64,000 nucleotides of DNA, from assembly GCA_022457065.1 (NCBI GenBank), contig JAJGBQ010000005.1:744001-808000 (forward strand). Reading direction: 5' to 3'. Shown here one piece after another: positions 1 through 12,392 of this stretch (position 1 is its first letter; each line of letters opens with the position of its first letter). Below the pieces are notes generated by a model. The model saw only the letters and a program-made list of their open reading frames with translations, did not search any database and was not told the DNA's origin. The position numbers were made by a program, and so were the translations under genes. The DNA comes from Curvularia sp. ZM96. Taxonomy: Eukaryota; Ascomycota; Dothideomycetes; Pleosporales; Pleosporaceae.

Positions 1-3000
1 GGCAAACTTCTCAAGTGTGGTGTCCATGCCTGCCCCAGGAAGTGCCATCAGTTGCAGGATCATTCTAAGATGAAATGCATGGCTATCGTGTCATCCACAT
101 GTCTCAACAATCACACTACCACAAGAAAATGCCATGAAAAGGCTGCAGGACATTGTCTAAAATGCGAGGCTGAAATACGAGCGCAGGAAAAGAAACGTCA
201 ACGAGACCATGACTTGGAAGTGGAACGACAAGCCAAACAGCGGGCATACGCTGCGCGTCTGGCAGAGATTGAAGAAGAGATTGAGCGTAAAAGGCGTATC
301 TTACAAGACCAAGCCGAGGAGAAAGCCCGCAAGCAGACGTTGGAACAAAAGGAGCAGGATCTTCGCAACCTGCAAGAGAGGATTAACCGTCCTGCACAGC
401 GACCAGCTGCGTCATCTTCACCACCCAAGACTTCAGCAAACGCATCTAGCGAAGCCAAAACATCATACCACAACCCCAGGGCGCCCAATGGGACGGAGAC
501 CCGACCGGACAAGGCTACCGCCAATGGCAATTCCGCCTCTCCAAATCATAGTAACAGTCAGCCTAACGTGAACCAAAGCAAAGCAAGAGACGACTGGGAA
601 TGGCAAAAGAAGTTTGAAGGTGCTGAAAACAAAGCATTGGACTCTTTGATGCCTATGATAGGTATGTGTACCTACCTCCACAATGCACGCGCGCTAACCT
701 GGATTAGGACTGGAGTCTGTCAAAGATCAATTCCTTGCGATCAAAGTCAAAGTCGACACAGCAGTACGCCAAAATGTATCGCTGAAGGGAGAACGATTTG
801 GAGCAGCTCTCTTGGGAAACCCCGGAACTGGTGCGTTTTATACATGGATGTGAAACTAGATTCCTAATGCATTATAGGCAAAACAACTGTGGCTCGTTAC
901 TATGCCCAATTTCTGGTCGAGGTTGGAGCTCTTCCTGGAGGCGAGTTTTTTGAGAGCTCCGGATCATCCCTCGCAAGTGATGGTGTATCAGCGTGCAAAA
1001 AGCACATAGATGAAATCCTGCAAAAGGGCGGTGGCGTCTTCTTCATCGATGAAGCGTATCAGCTGGTTTCCGGAAACAGCCCTGGCGGCAAAGCAGTACT
1101 GGACTACCTACTCGCAGAGATCGAGAATCTCACTGGCAAAGTCGTGTTTGTATTGGCAGGCTACCATAAGCAAATGGAAGCCTTCTTCTCCCATAACCCC
1201 GGAATTCCAAGCCGCATACCAATTCAAATGGAGTTCCAGGATTATGAAGACCACGAGCTGCAGCAGATCTTCTGTCAGTACATCCAGAAGAAGTACCACG
1301 GGAACATGAAACTAGAAGACGGCATGAATGGTCTCTACGCTCGCATTGTTGCTCGAAGAATCGGTCGTGGTCGTGGTCGCGATGGCTTTGGTAATGCGCG
1401 CGAAGTGCAAAACAAGATTTCACAGATCACAGAACGCCAGGCAAAGCGTCTGCACCAAGAGCGAAGGGCTGGCGTTAAGCCGGATGACAACCTGTTGACC
1501 AAAGAAGATCTGATCGGTCCAGAGCCCTCTGCGGTGCTTAAAAACAACGCTGCATGGAAGAAACTCCAAACGCTTATCGGCTTGGCCTCTGTCAAGGAGT
1601 CGGTACAAGTTCTCCTCGATGGGATCCAGACCAACTATCAGCTTGAGTTGCAGGAGAAACCGATTATCCAGTACTCCTTGAATCGTTGCTTTATTGGTTC
1701 ACCAGGAACAGGTACAGTAGCCTAGTCTAGGGAATGTATGAGTGAAAACTAACCTTGTACATTATAGGGAAAACAAGTGTGGCCAAGATTTTTGGTCGTA
1801 TCTTGGCTGATATTGGTCTTCTATCCAGTGGTGAAGTGGTGGTCAAAAACCCTGCAGATTTCGTCGGCAGCGTACTAGGTGGGTCAGAAGCCAACACAAA
1901 AGCCATTCTAGCCTCAACCGTTGGCAAAGTTCTTATCATCGATGAGGCTTATATGCTCGCTGGCGGTGGAAAAACGGATATCTACAAAACCGCAGTCATT
2001 GATACAATCGTCGCCGAAGTACAGAGTACCCCAGGCGAAGATCGGTGCGTGCTTTTGCTGGGATACAAGGATCAGATGGAAAATATGTTCCGAGATGTCA
2101 ATCCTGGGCTCGCAAGGCGCTTTCCACTCGAATCTGCTTTCGTTTTTGAAGATTTCAATGCGACCGACATTCGTCGTATCTTTGATCTCAAGCTTAAGGA
2201 TATTGGGTTTGATGCGACAGATCAGGCAAAGAAGGTAAGAATTAAAATCCGTAGCATTGTCACCTGCTCACTTTTCATGTTCAGGTTGCCATGGAAGTCA
2301 TAGAACGCGCACGTAATCGTCCGAATTTCGGCAATGCGGGAGAGGTCGATATTATCCTGGATCGTGCCAAGGCACTGCACCAGAAGCATATCACTACTCG
2401 CAAGGTGAAGCATTTCGGAACTTTCGAGGCCATAGACTTTGATCCAGACTTTGACCGAGGCGAACGAGCAGCGACGAATCTGCAGGCGATGTTCCAAGAT
2501 GTCGTGGGTTGTGAGGAGCTTATCAAACGGTTCCACGGCTACCAGACTACCGCTGCCAATATGAAATCTCTCGGAATGGATCCTCGCGAGCAGTTGCCCT
2601 TTAACTTCCTCTTCAAGGGCCCTCCCGGCACCGGCAAGACAACTACAGCGGCAAAAATGGGAAAGATCTTTTACGACATGGGCTTTCTCAGTCAGGCGAA
2701 AGTAGAGGAATGCTCTGCCACCGACCTAATCGGGCAATATGTCGGACAAACCGGACCCAAGGTGCAACAGCTTCTAGAAAAAGCAATGGGCAGAGTACTC
2801 TTCATTGACGAAGCGTACCGACTAGCTGAAGGCCATTTTGCAACTGAGGCTATGGACGAATTGGTCGATTGTCTGACAAAGGAAAAGTTCGCGCGGAAAC
2901 TCATTGTGATTCTGGCTGGCTACGACAAGGACATCGACCGGCTCATGAGCATGAATCCCGGTTTGACCAGCCGTTTCTCGGAAACGATCAAGTTCAAGCA

Positions 3001-3970
3001 TCTAGAAGCAGAAACATGCTTCGAGCTGCTGAACAAGTTTTTTGATAACCTCCGGAAAAAGAGGAATGCGCCGCTCGATATCTCCGTCATTGATCCCCCC
3101 TCGCAGCAACTAAAGCAAAAGCTGGTAGAGCTTTTCAAGAAGCTATCGGCGCTAGAGTCATGGGGTAACGCCCGTGATGTGAAGTCTCTCGCCAAGAGCA
3201 TGTTTCAGAGGCTCATTTCTACAGCTGTACCTCCCATCACTAGCCTTGTACTCACCGAAAGTATTGTGCTCGATGAAATGGAAGCGATGCTCAATGAGCG
3301 TACTCAACGCAACGCAGCCATAGGCACAAGTCGCTTCACTACACAGCTGCCTCTACGGCCACCACATCAACCAAAAATGCAAGATGACACGCCTCCTACT
3401 GGGTCAAATCCCAATATTGCAACAAATGTGGTTTCTCCCCCTGCGCAGGCACCGCCATCTGCCAAGATGAAAACCGAGGCACCAAAGGATACACCCAAAT
3501 CAGCGGAAAAGGATCCTCAACCCGCAGCCGAAGCCGAAGACGATCTCGAATCTATATTCAAGGCCAAGCGCGACCCAGGGGTATCTGACGAAGACTGGGA
3601 ACAACTAGAGCGTGACAAGCACGCCATGGTTGCCAAAGAACAAGAGTTCCGTCGTCTGCAGGATGAGAAGCGTAAAGAGGAAGAGCGTATCAGAGAATTC
3701 ATTCGCGCAGAGAAGGCAGCTGCTGATGAAGAAGAGCGGCGTGTAAGGGAACAAGCACGCATTGCAGCTGAACTAGAAAGAAGACGTCGCGATGAAATAT
3801 TGGCTGCGATCGAGAGGGAGCGGCAGAAGGAGAAAGAGAGACGAGCTGCACTGCGCATGTTGGGGCCATGCCCAATGGGTTATACGTGGATCAAGCAGTG
3901 GAGTGGGTACAGATGCGCAGGTGGAAGTCACACACTTTCTGATGATGATGTCGATGCCTACTGTCACTGA
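1..3970 (+). CDS. NF-X1 zinc-finger / triple CbbX-type AAA+ ATPase, 3' part (5' end outside window)
   Basis: The gene is open at base 1 and ends with TGA at 3968-3970. Exons are 1-661, 708-830, 878-1711, 1768-2234 and 2285-3970, giving 1256 residues in the window. The first ~25 residues carry the Cys/His spacing of an NF-X1-type finger (CGVHACPRKCH). A charged coiled coil follows (~40-110), then three AAA+ modules of the CbxX/CfqX (CbbX) family. Walker A motifs are GNPGTGKTT (~257), GSPGTGKTS (~537) and GPPGTGKTT (~808). Walker B motifs are VFFIDEAYQL, VLIIDEAYML and VLFIDEAYRL. A low-complexity linker, a long Glu/Arg coiled coil (~1125-1220) and a Gly/Cys-containing tail end the protein. Known from the family: in fungi these domains often follow an upstream helicase; none is visible here. 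All three P-loops look intact, so ATPase activity is likely; the substrate is unknown. Confidence 0.9.
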
Positions 3971-4765
3971 GGGTGAGGCGAAGAGTGCGTAAGAGATTTC
4001 ATGGTAATGAAGAACAGGATGGGGTATTGCTTGCGCACTAGTGTGCATTGCTTGTGTATTCGGCCAGTGTGTACGTGGCTGCATTCTAGCAGGTAGTTTG
4101 AACCGATCACTTCACAGTCATCACATATGGGGAGTGTCTTTTTGATTCCATTGGTATGTCTTTCGCAAGTCAAGGTTTGCTTTAGACTCAAAATGGCAGC
4201 GATGGTCAAGTGAGCCAATGAGACTATGTTGAAGCTCTTTTGTGTAGAAGCTTCGCTGGATTTGGGCCGCAACATGACCGGCTGCGCCACGAAATGGTAA
4301 AAGCCAGAAGCTAGGTGTGACGCGTCTAGAGGCGTCAGCAGTAGCTGACCCGGTAGTGACAATCAGACAAACAGTTTCATATGAAGAGGCAAATTCTACA
4401 CGTAAATCGCAAAGAGACGGCTAGAGATTTGCTATTACAATGCGGACTGGCCGCGAGCTACGTGCAGACTATAGAGTGGCGCAGCGGCACAGCCACAGGA
4501 CCCTTGATTCGCTGTGCTCCAGAGCTCTCTGCCGCCACCGTCTTGACGTAACCGCCCAGGAGGCGCCGCAACACCATATGCGGCAGGTTCCCTGTTGCTT
4601 GCGTTCCATAAAAAGACCGCTCCCTCTGCTCTCGTGCACCAAAATAGACGATACCCCCGCTTTCCTGCTTTGCCTCTCACACAGGCGCTCTGTACCTTCG
4701 CCGTCCTTACTCTCTCCCTTACATCAACACATAACCCATACCCCGCGAATACGCCTCTCGCAAGC
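3971..4765. other. intergenic: tail of AAA gene and leader of senescence-domain gene
   Basis: The stretch lies between two genes transcribed in the same direction. The last ~100 bases before 4766 are C/T-rich with CTCTCCCTTAC-like tracts, typical of a fungal transcription start region and leader. The frame that continues upstream of 4766 has no in-frame ATG, which supports the chosen start of the next gene. I see no other gene or repeat. Confidence 0.6.
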
Positions 4766-6372
4766 ATGAGTGGCCATGGCGATCCTCGGTTGCTCTACAC
4801 CATTGGCGGCATCAAGGCCTACCACATCCAGCAGGGCGAGGAGAGTCCTCTCACCCCCTCTGGGCCGCAAACACTGTCGTTGTTGATGGTGCCCACCAAC
4901 TCGCCCTTTGCCGACGTTAATGCGCGCGGCCAGAACGCTGCGCCCGAGGAAGACTTCTATCTCCACCTCAACCTGCCTCCCGAGCTCGACCTTCCCCTCC
5001 CTGCGACGACCCAGATCTACCACCAGCCGCCACGCAGCTACCTCATACCGCGATGGGACCTTGGTCCTGAGAGCGCCGCCTTTACGCGCATTGAGTTCCC
5101 GCCAATCGGAAAGGGCTCGAATTCAGTTACACAAGAGGACATTGACACCTTCGAGACCATCCTGGCGCAGTGCACAGCCTTCCTTGAGCGTGCGCAGGCG
5201 CCGTCGCATGAGAAGGGCAAAGGTGACGTCAAGGCGTACAACCCTCAGGACTACAGACCTGGCGAGGGCTATGCTGGAGCCGGCGGCCAAGGCGAAGTGG
5301 TCTTGGTGGATGAGGAAAACGGCAGCATCGTAGGTGAGCTGGCTGAGGGCGCTCAAGTCCATGCCGATCCAGCAATAAAGCAAGGATCAAAGAGTAAGTT
5401 TTGCTCAGAGTTGTCTACGACACGTTCCTCACTCATGCTAACACAGACAAAGATCCCGTCGAGATTGTGGTATCACCAGACGGCAAGCGCATCGACATTC
5501 GACCCCTCGAGGAGGACTACCTCGACATGGCCCGCCATCCCGCATACAAGGACTCCGGTCTTGTGCAAAACGCAGCCGCAGCATCGCGACTCATTGTTAC
5601 GGGCTCCAGCTACCTCAGTAACATGATGGTATCTGGCGCGGAGACTTTTATGAATAAGACAAAGCCGAACGAGAAGCCCATGGTCTTCAAGCCGTCTACA
5701 CACGACCGTGTCCGCAAGATTAATACCTTCACCACTGGTGTCGCTGGCTACTCAGCCAAGACGGTTGGTCAACTCACAAAGTACGCTCAAAACGCAGCAG
5801 CGGGTATGGCAGGTCACAAGAAGACGCATGCAAAGAGCGTGAACCCTGACGGTACACCAAACGCAAACTACAAGCCTGGCCTGCTGAACAAGAGCTTAAT
5901 CGCCTTCTCTACTGTTGCCGACGGCATATCGCATTCTGGCAAGCAGATTCTAACCAGTGGTGGAGCTGCTGCCAGTGCTGCTGTAGGACATAAGTACGGT
6001 GCTGAAGCGGGGCAAATCACCACTAATCTTGCTGGCGGCGTCAAGAACGTTGGTCTTGTATACATTGACGTCACCGGCGTCAGCAGAAAGGCCATCATCA
6101 AGTCTGTTGCTAAGGGCATGGTCGTTGGTAAGGTCAAGGACAAGAAGGGCAACGAGCAGACTGTCATCGTAGGAGGGGGTGATGGAGGCGTAGTAGACCC
6201 GGACATGAAGTCGCAGTATTCGGCTACCAACACCATTCCTCCGCCTAACCAGTCTTCTACTCCTACGCCTGGTGGCCAGGTTTCTTTTGGCGGTCCACCA
6301 CCGAGCTACAGGACTGGTGTGGGTGAGTCGCTGGAGGGGCAGCCGGCGTACTATCCGAATGAAAAGAGATAG
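4766..6372 (+). CDS. senescence/spartin-domain protein
   Basis: Two exons (4766-5393, 5447-6372; 53 bp intron ending ACACAG) encode 517 residues. The start is the first in-frame ATG of the open frame. The N-terminal half (~1-205) is hydrophilic with several Pro-rich stretches. Residues ~250-440 form the senescence domain (plant ERD7/spartin family). It is rich in Gly/Ala helices with repeated small-residue motifs (GVAGYSAKTVGQL, TVADGISHSGKQIL, GAAASAAVGHKYG). The C-terminal ~60 residues are Pro/Gly-rich and end in a tyrosine-containing tail. In spartin this domain binds lipid droplets and transfers lipids, and in plants it is linked to stress and membrane remodelling. A lipid or membrane role here is therefore inference from the family. 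There is no signal peptide and no clear transmembrane segment. Confidence 0.85.
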
Positions 6373-9300
6373 AGTAGACAGTAGCTGGTTCTATGTATGC
6401 GGGTTTCACGAGGAATGAGATTACGATCAAGGCTATCAGCATGGTGCACTGGGTGGTATTTAGTTATGCAATTGCGCTTCAAACACATTCTTCTTATGAT
6501 GTTCTTTTCTTCGGGCTGAGTGTATTGTCGTCAACACTTGTTCAACTATACCTGTATTGTCTTGAGATATCTTCACTCCTACCGGTTTGTCTTGTGTCTA
6601 CTGCCGCTGAGATTCATATTATATTTGATTTGATATACATTATTCTAGGCCACTCCATCACTCAGTTTTGTGCGTACCATCTCTACCAAAAAAAAACCCC
6701 CTCGCGATTGTTCATACTAGGTAGCAACAGCAACAGAGTCACATCGAGAACTTGTAGTCATCCCACTGTTCTACCCTTCGCCACACGGTGTAGACCAATG
6801 TCTCGGGCTTTTTCTTTCAGAGGTGCTTTAAAACTCATATCAATAGTGCCGCGTTGTCAAGTCCTCGTTTTAGCCATGGGTATTGTTCATCTATGTGTAG
6901 TATGTGCGTATGATCTGCTGTGTATGACTGTCGGGGGCAAAGGGGGGGAATACGTTGGCATAGCAAGATTGTTCGCTGTTTTGACAGTTATCTGCAGATT
7001 TAGACAGAACATCCTTCGCTCATTCGAGTATACAATAGAGCAGTGCTATATATCATGCTGTCTTTTTTTCTCTGTGTTAGATACGAATAAGTTGCAACTT
7101 TAGGATGAATGCCTTCATGTGTGTGTGTGTGTGTGTTTTTAGAGATTTTGGCTGGGCACTGTTCTTGTCTGCACTCAATTTTGATTTTGATTTTTTTTAT
7201 TCTTCACAGATAGGGGCTATTGAGCAAGAGGCGAGATGGTGGTAGAGTGGCTACACTTAGAAAGCAGATATGGCAGCATGATAGCAAACTCTTGGTATGA
7301 TTGCTAAGAGAATGGGGTAAAGAGATCAATGCTACGAAATCTCATAGTATAGTGACACACTGCTGTGAATAAGATAATTCATATCTCACACTGCGTTATG
7401 CCACACAGGCAGAAAGAATTATGATTTCAGCATCGAACTGCGTTCCGCAAATCGAGCTGAAGAAAATCATTGCTCTGTACGCCAGGCCGCGACAGAGCCC
7501 TCAGCTGCTCAGTCCCCCACCCAGCCATTCAGATCACTGTTGCCACCACGTGACGCCTCTGTCCATCCAGCGTCTCAGCTTCTTCCCTCCCACGCTGATC
7601 CCTGCCAGGACAGTCTCTCTCTCGTCACTAGACCCTCCTTCCCTCCCACCCCATCCTTTACGATTCTGTCTTGGGGGAAGAAAAAGCAAGCAATCCATCA
7701 GCGCCTTCCTCCGAGACCGCATAAACCATCAGCCCACCTGGCGTATGTTTTAGGTTTGAAGTATATGACAGTGAGATGTTCAGCTCTCTCGCCTAGGGGA
7801 ACGGAGTGTGGCAGTCGCATAGTGTGGGGGGCTGTTCCCACGCCCACACGCCACAGCTCATGTACTTGGACGAGAAGGGAAATGGCAGAGAGGAACAAGA
7901 CGATAAATGGGGCCGGGGTCCGAGGTTTCACGTGCTGTAGGATTCAACGTATTAACAGCCAGGCTAGGCGTAATATACCCTCCATCATCATGAAGCCTTG
8001 CCTTGGAAGAGGCGCAACTCTTCAGCTATCCCACGACTCGGACGCGAATGTACGTGATTGTTAGGTCCCTTAGCACAGTCCGAATATGCCGTGCGTGTGC
8101 GCACCCTGCAGGCGATAGGCATCGTAGGCCCGAGCCGGCGCCCCTCTTTGTGCTTGCTCCGTTCGCGGCTATGAGGGTCTCGTCTCTTAACCGACGATGC
8201 GCAATGTCTGTGAACCGCCGCATGGCAGCTTCCGATAAAAGCGGGGACTGTGATGGACAGTGTGAATGTACAGACTGGAAGTAGTAGAATACGAGGTATT
8301 GTCTGCACAGGGGTCCAGTGAGTGTCGATTATGCTAACAGGGCCACGCTTTGCAACTTTTGGTCGCCCGCTGATCGGATAGACCCGTCCACTTCCCCATA
8401 TACCCTACTAGTAGTTTTGCGGTTTCGCTAGTTCACTCAGCGGGCCCCCCTGGTACGTTTGCAGCATTGCAACCCGATATTGGAGTGTTTGAGGTCTGTG
8501 GGTAGTCCTCTTTCTGTCTGGAGGTGATGGAGTAGGAACAGGCTAACGATACTTGGTCCCTTCTTTTTGCTTTTTTCTCCATGGCGCAGTAAGCTGCAAA
8601 GTGTATTTTCTCCGTCCAACAACGATCGGCGACGGGGCACGCGCGTGTTGCTTCCGGTCCATGTATGGACATACGTAGTTCCTATTTGGGCGCACCCTTA
8701 CCCATGTGCGACGTGTAACGTTGACAAGGCCAAGGGGTCCATGGCAAGCTGGATGCAAGGATCGCGTAGCTTTGTTCCTTTTTCTTCCCTTACATAGCAT
8801 GTACCTGTCCAAGGATCGATGGGACGGGGGATGTGGCACGGGTTAGGGCACGCTGCTTTTTGCCGTTGCTCGATTCCCGTATTGGCATATAGTGGAAACA
8901 AGCGCCATTATTGCCCTTGTTCCACATCCAGGTAAAGTTTCCCGAATGCAGAGAACAGACAGCGTTGTAACATGATTGTATGCACGTCAGCATTCTAGGA
9001 AAGAGGTGGGTACTTTGGTGGCAGGATGCGGACACCGTTGCGAGGAGTGGGTACTATTTTTGAAGCGGAAGGTGATGGGTTAGATGGGTCCTTAGGGGGT
9101 TTGATGATCTATTGATGTCTTCGGTCGGCGGTACTTTGTTAATATCGAAGGGGGATGCGCATCTCCAACAGGTGTTTCCAGTGCTTAGCGCAAAATGCAG
9201 AGAAGTGGCTTGTGAAGTTGCATGGGCCATTATCGCAGTGGAGCTCCAGGAGGAAAGTGGATATCGCTTTGATAGTGTCGGTGTAGCACGTCCTTGCTGT

Positions 9301-10205
9301 GGTGCAACAATATGCCGAACCGTTGTTGCAGGACAGCCGCCGCATCATGTGAAGGAAATAGAGAGATGATTAACATGCTCAACCCAGGGTCTCGACAAGA
9401 CCACGGACCTTGGAGCGAACCTCATCTGCGTCTGGGGTGGTCGATGAAAGCAACTACAAGGTGTTGCTGTAGGGAGATGCTAGCCATAATAATTCGTCAT
9501 TGGCGCACGTGTGTGTCGCCATGTGACACCCCTCGCTATACCTGCATAGTAGGCCTTATTCGCCCTCGAGCAGCTGAGGTAAACCCCGTACGCATGTCTA
9601 GATACGTATCGGACTTTGTATTACTCAGCTCCGCTCCATGAAGCTATGTACATTGCGCAAGCAAGCAGGCATGTCCCACACGGCACTTGCCGTATCGTGC
9701 GACATGGGCTGTCTGTAGAGTCTAATGGGCATGGCACGAGATAACCCCCCAGCGCAGATGATGTCGAGTGTAGGGATGGAGAGAGAAGATGATTTTGTAA
9801 GGCAACCAACCGCATTAGGGCGAAGGTAACTCCGATGGAGGACGAGTTACTCCAGACTGGAGCCAGCTGCTGTTGGGGTCAAGTGGAGTTGGTTGTCGCC
9901 TCACTCTACACCATGTAACCCCTCCATCATCCAACGAGCGTACACGATCGTGGCGACGATACTCCGTCATCTTCTGATCCAGTGGCACGCTGGAATTTCG
10001 TGTGAGCGCTGCGGTGTAGACAAGCCTAGAGACGGGAAGATAGTACAGATAGCGATATAAATTCCGAGCCTCTGTTGCTGACAGCATATGGTGTTATTCG
10101 TCAAACAGTTACCTTTGAAGAAGAAGTTTTCCTCTGTGCACTCCATATTTCTCAGATACAACTACAGTCTTAAACAAGTCTTCAACTATTCCACACCATT
10201 TAGCC
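6373..10205. other. gene-poor stretch, 3.8 kb
   Basis: The first ~800 bases are T-rich and look like a long 3' untranslated region. One chance open frame (6393-7103) lacks any recognisable protein pattern. A (TG)n run sits at 7118-7136. From about 7.4 to 9.9 kb composition is mixed, with many short overlapping frames on both strands and no coding-like periodicity I can defend. The last 150 bases (TATA-like ATATAAA near 10056, then pyrimidine/adenine leader) look like a promoter leading into the small ORF at 10206 or the dioxygenase at 10617. Confidence 0.5.
7118..7136. repeat. (TG)n microsatellite
   Basis: An uninterrupted TG dinucleotide run of about nine units in the gene-poor stretch downstream of the senescence-domain gene. 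Confidence 0.9.
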
Positions 10206-10304
10206 ATGGTCCTCGAAGCCGCCCTCAGCCTCCTTGTCATCGGCAGCCTCAAGCTCACAGCCCTGGGCCTCGCCCTTGCCTGGAAAGCGCGGTATCAAGA
10301 CTAA
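10206..10304 (+). CDS. candidate 32-aa small membrane protein or upstream ORF
   Basis: The ATG sits in an excellent context (AGCCATGG) after an A/C/T-rich leader and ~150 bp downstream of a TATA-like box near 10056. The 32-codon frame ends at TAA. Apart from one Lys, its first 25 residues are a hydrophobic segment (MVLEAALSLLVIGS...LTALGLALAW), followed by a short charged tail (KARYQD). That layout suits a single-span membrane peptide. It lies 312 bp upstream of the dioxygenase ATG on the same strand, so it could be an independent small gene or an upstream ORF in that gene's leader. I do not recognise a family. Too short for codon statistics; this is a suggestion only. Confidence 0.3.
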   Translation: MVLEAALSLLVIGSLKLTALGLALAWKARYQD

Positions 10305-10616
10305 AAATCATCAACAACAGAAGAGTATCCTCCGCAAAGTTTGAGTCCAACATCAGAGTGCGAGAAAACCAAGCCTTTGCCCATCCCCAAAGGGCAGAAA
10401 ACACGAACAGGCGTTGGTAGCAGCCAGCCATCCAGACCCCGCGCCGCATTCAGCCTCACTCCACCCATTCCCCGATTTTACCCCGCATCACGCAACCTCG
10501 CAACTGTGCATCGTGCTTGCGCTACGAGAGGAAAGGCAAGACCGTCGGAAAGAAAAAGAACGAGAAAGGGAGGTGGAAAAGCACCACCATCTCCTCACAC
10601 ACACACACAATCCGCC
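10305..10616. other. leader region of the 2OG dioxygenase gene
   Basis: C/A-rich and purine-rich sequence with a short (CA)n run at about 10597-10609, just before the start codon at 10617. The frame of the dioxygenase is open upstream but contains no in-frame ATG before 10617. No other feature is seen. Confidence 0.5.
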
Positions 10617-12392
10617 ATGTCCCCAGACGAAGCCCACACCTTCAACCGCATCCCCATTCTGCCCCTCAGCGCGGCCCTCTCCCCAGCCACAAAACCACAA
10701 TTCCTCTCCGACCTACGCAATGCCCTTTTACACGTCGGCTTTCTCTACCTCAGCGACACGGGACTACCTCCGGACCTAGTGTCGCGCGTGGTGAGCGAGT
10801 GCCGGCGGTTCTTTGAAGATCTCCCTCAGGAAGAAAAGGAGAAGATTGAAATGAAGAATGAAAAGAGTTTCTTGGGGTGGTCGAGAGTAAGTTGAATATT
10901 CCCTTTTCTTTTTTCTTGTTTATCCAAGAGAACATACACATGCAACATATGCTCGGAGAGGGGGGATTTTTAAGGGAAAAAAATCTATTAAAGCTTCTTC
11001 TTCTGAGAAAACCGCTACACGGAATATGTTCTGTATGCTGCGCTATGCACTTGGCTTATTAGGCCAACAACACGTTTATATCGACAGACGATGGGGGGTT
11101 GTAAGGAAACTATAGTACAGGGAAACAAAAGGAGAGATTGGACAGAGAGAGAGGAAGAAGGAAAAAATAGAACCAACCGGCCGTTGAACCCATCAATGCG
11201 TAAAAAAAGCAGAACTACCGACCAAGAATGCTCCGAAGGAAAAAGAAACAAAAAAGACGGAAACGCTACACTACTACCGCCAAATCGCCACAAACGACGA
11301 AAAAAAGAGTACTCGATCATCTGGGTATATAACGTGTACTTTCGCAATCGTTATTTTCGAACGCTTTGCCCCAATTCACACCCCCGCTGTCATTACTTTC
11401 CCTCTGCGATTGCTCTCCTTCTCTTTCTCTCTAATAAAAAAACTCGCTTTGACATTATAAAACTTTCCGACTCGTATCATGGAAGAAGAAAAAAGAAATT
11501 TCGACCCGCATGCTGACATGTTGATTTTCCTTTGCAGCTCGACAACGAGACTACGGCCTTCAATCCCGACCACAGAGAGCAACTCGACCTCTCGACACCA
11601 CATCCCATTCCGGGACCAGATGCACCCATCTATCACAATCTTCTTGCGCCAAACCAGTGGCCATCACAGCAACACCTCCCAAACTTTCGGTCCGTGTACG
11701 AAGAGTATATTCAACGCATGTCGCACATCTCGACGCTGTTTACATCGCTGATTGCAGAAGCCATTGGGCTCCCAAGCACTGCGTTCGACAAGTTCTTTGA
11801 TCATGATCAACAGCACAAGCTCAAGATTGTAAAGTATCCCGAGGTGGATGTGCCCGACTTACCCGCAGACGCGAGTGAGATGGACCGTAAGAAGTGGGAG
11901 ATTAAGCGCCAAGGCGTAGGCCCGCACAAGGACAGTATGCTGACCAGCTACCTGCTGCAAGCATCGAACCAGCTCGGACTGCAGGCGCAAAATGCAAATG
12001 GCGAATGGATAGATTGCCCACCGATAACTGGCACCCTTGTTGTGGCGATCGGACAAGGGATGGAAGCCTTGACCGACGGCGTGTGCGCCTCAACCACACA
12101 TCGTGTTCTCAGTCCGCGCAAAGGTGAGGGGGCACGGTACTCGGTTCCCTTCTTCCAGGGGGTAAGCTACGACGCAAAGTTCGAAGCCATGGACGTTCCA
12201 GAAGAGGTGCTCAAGCTGAGAGACGAGGCGAGGAAGCAGCGCAGAGACGACGTCGAGTTTACCTTTGTCAAGGGCCGTTGGGGCCATCTCGGAGAAGCAA
12301 CACTGATGAACAGGATCAAGAGTCATCCTGACGTAGGAGAGCGTTGGTACCCAGAGCAGCTGAAACAGATTCGCGCTCAGCAGCAGCAGTAG
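10617..12392 (+). CDS. isopenicillin N synthase-like 2OG-Fe(II) dioxygenase
   Basis: Exons 10617-10886 and 11538-12392 (phase 0) give 374 residues. The start ATG has a TCCGCC context. The N-terminal DIOX_N region (~10-140) includes PILPLSAAL, HVGFLYLSDTGLP and FFEDLP. The catalytic double-stranded beta-helix follows. Iron ligands are H220-K-D222 (GPHKDS) and H278 (TTHRVLSP); the 2-oxoglutarate-binding pair is R290 and S292 (ARYSVPFF). All expected residues are present, so the enzyme should be active. The substrate cannot be read from sequence: family members oxidise varied small molecules, and no biosynthetic cluster surrounds this gene. The single intron (10887-11537) is 651 bp, about ten times the local norm, with a consensus GTAAGT donor and TTTGCAG acceptor. 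The protein joins cleanly across it (FLGWSR | LDNETTAF). Confidence 0.9.

Noticed and set aside
6393..7103. 236-codon plus-strand ORF after the senescence-domain gene
   Set aside because: Hydrophobic, T-rich translation with no domain pattern; lies where a 3' untranslated region is expected; starts 20 bases after the stop of the previous gene in another frame.
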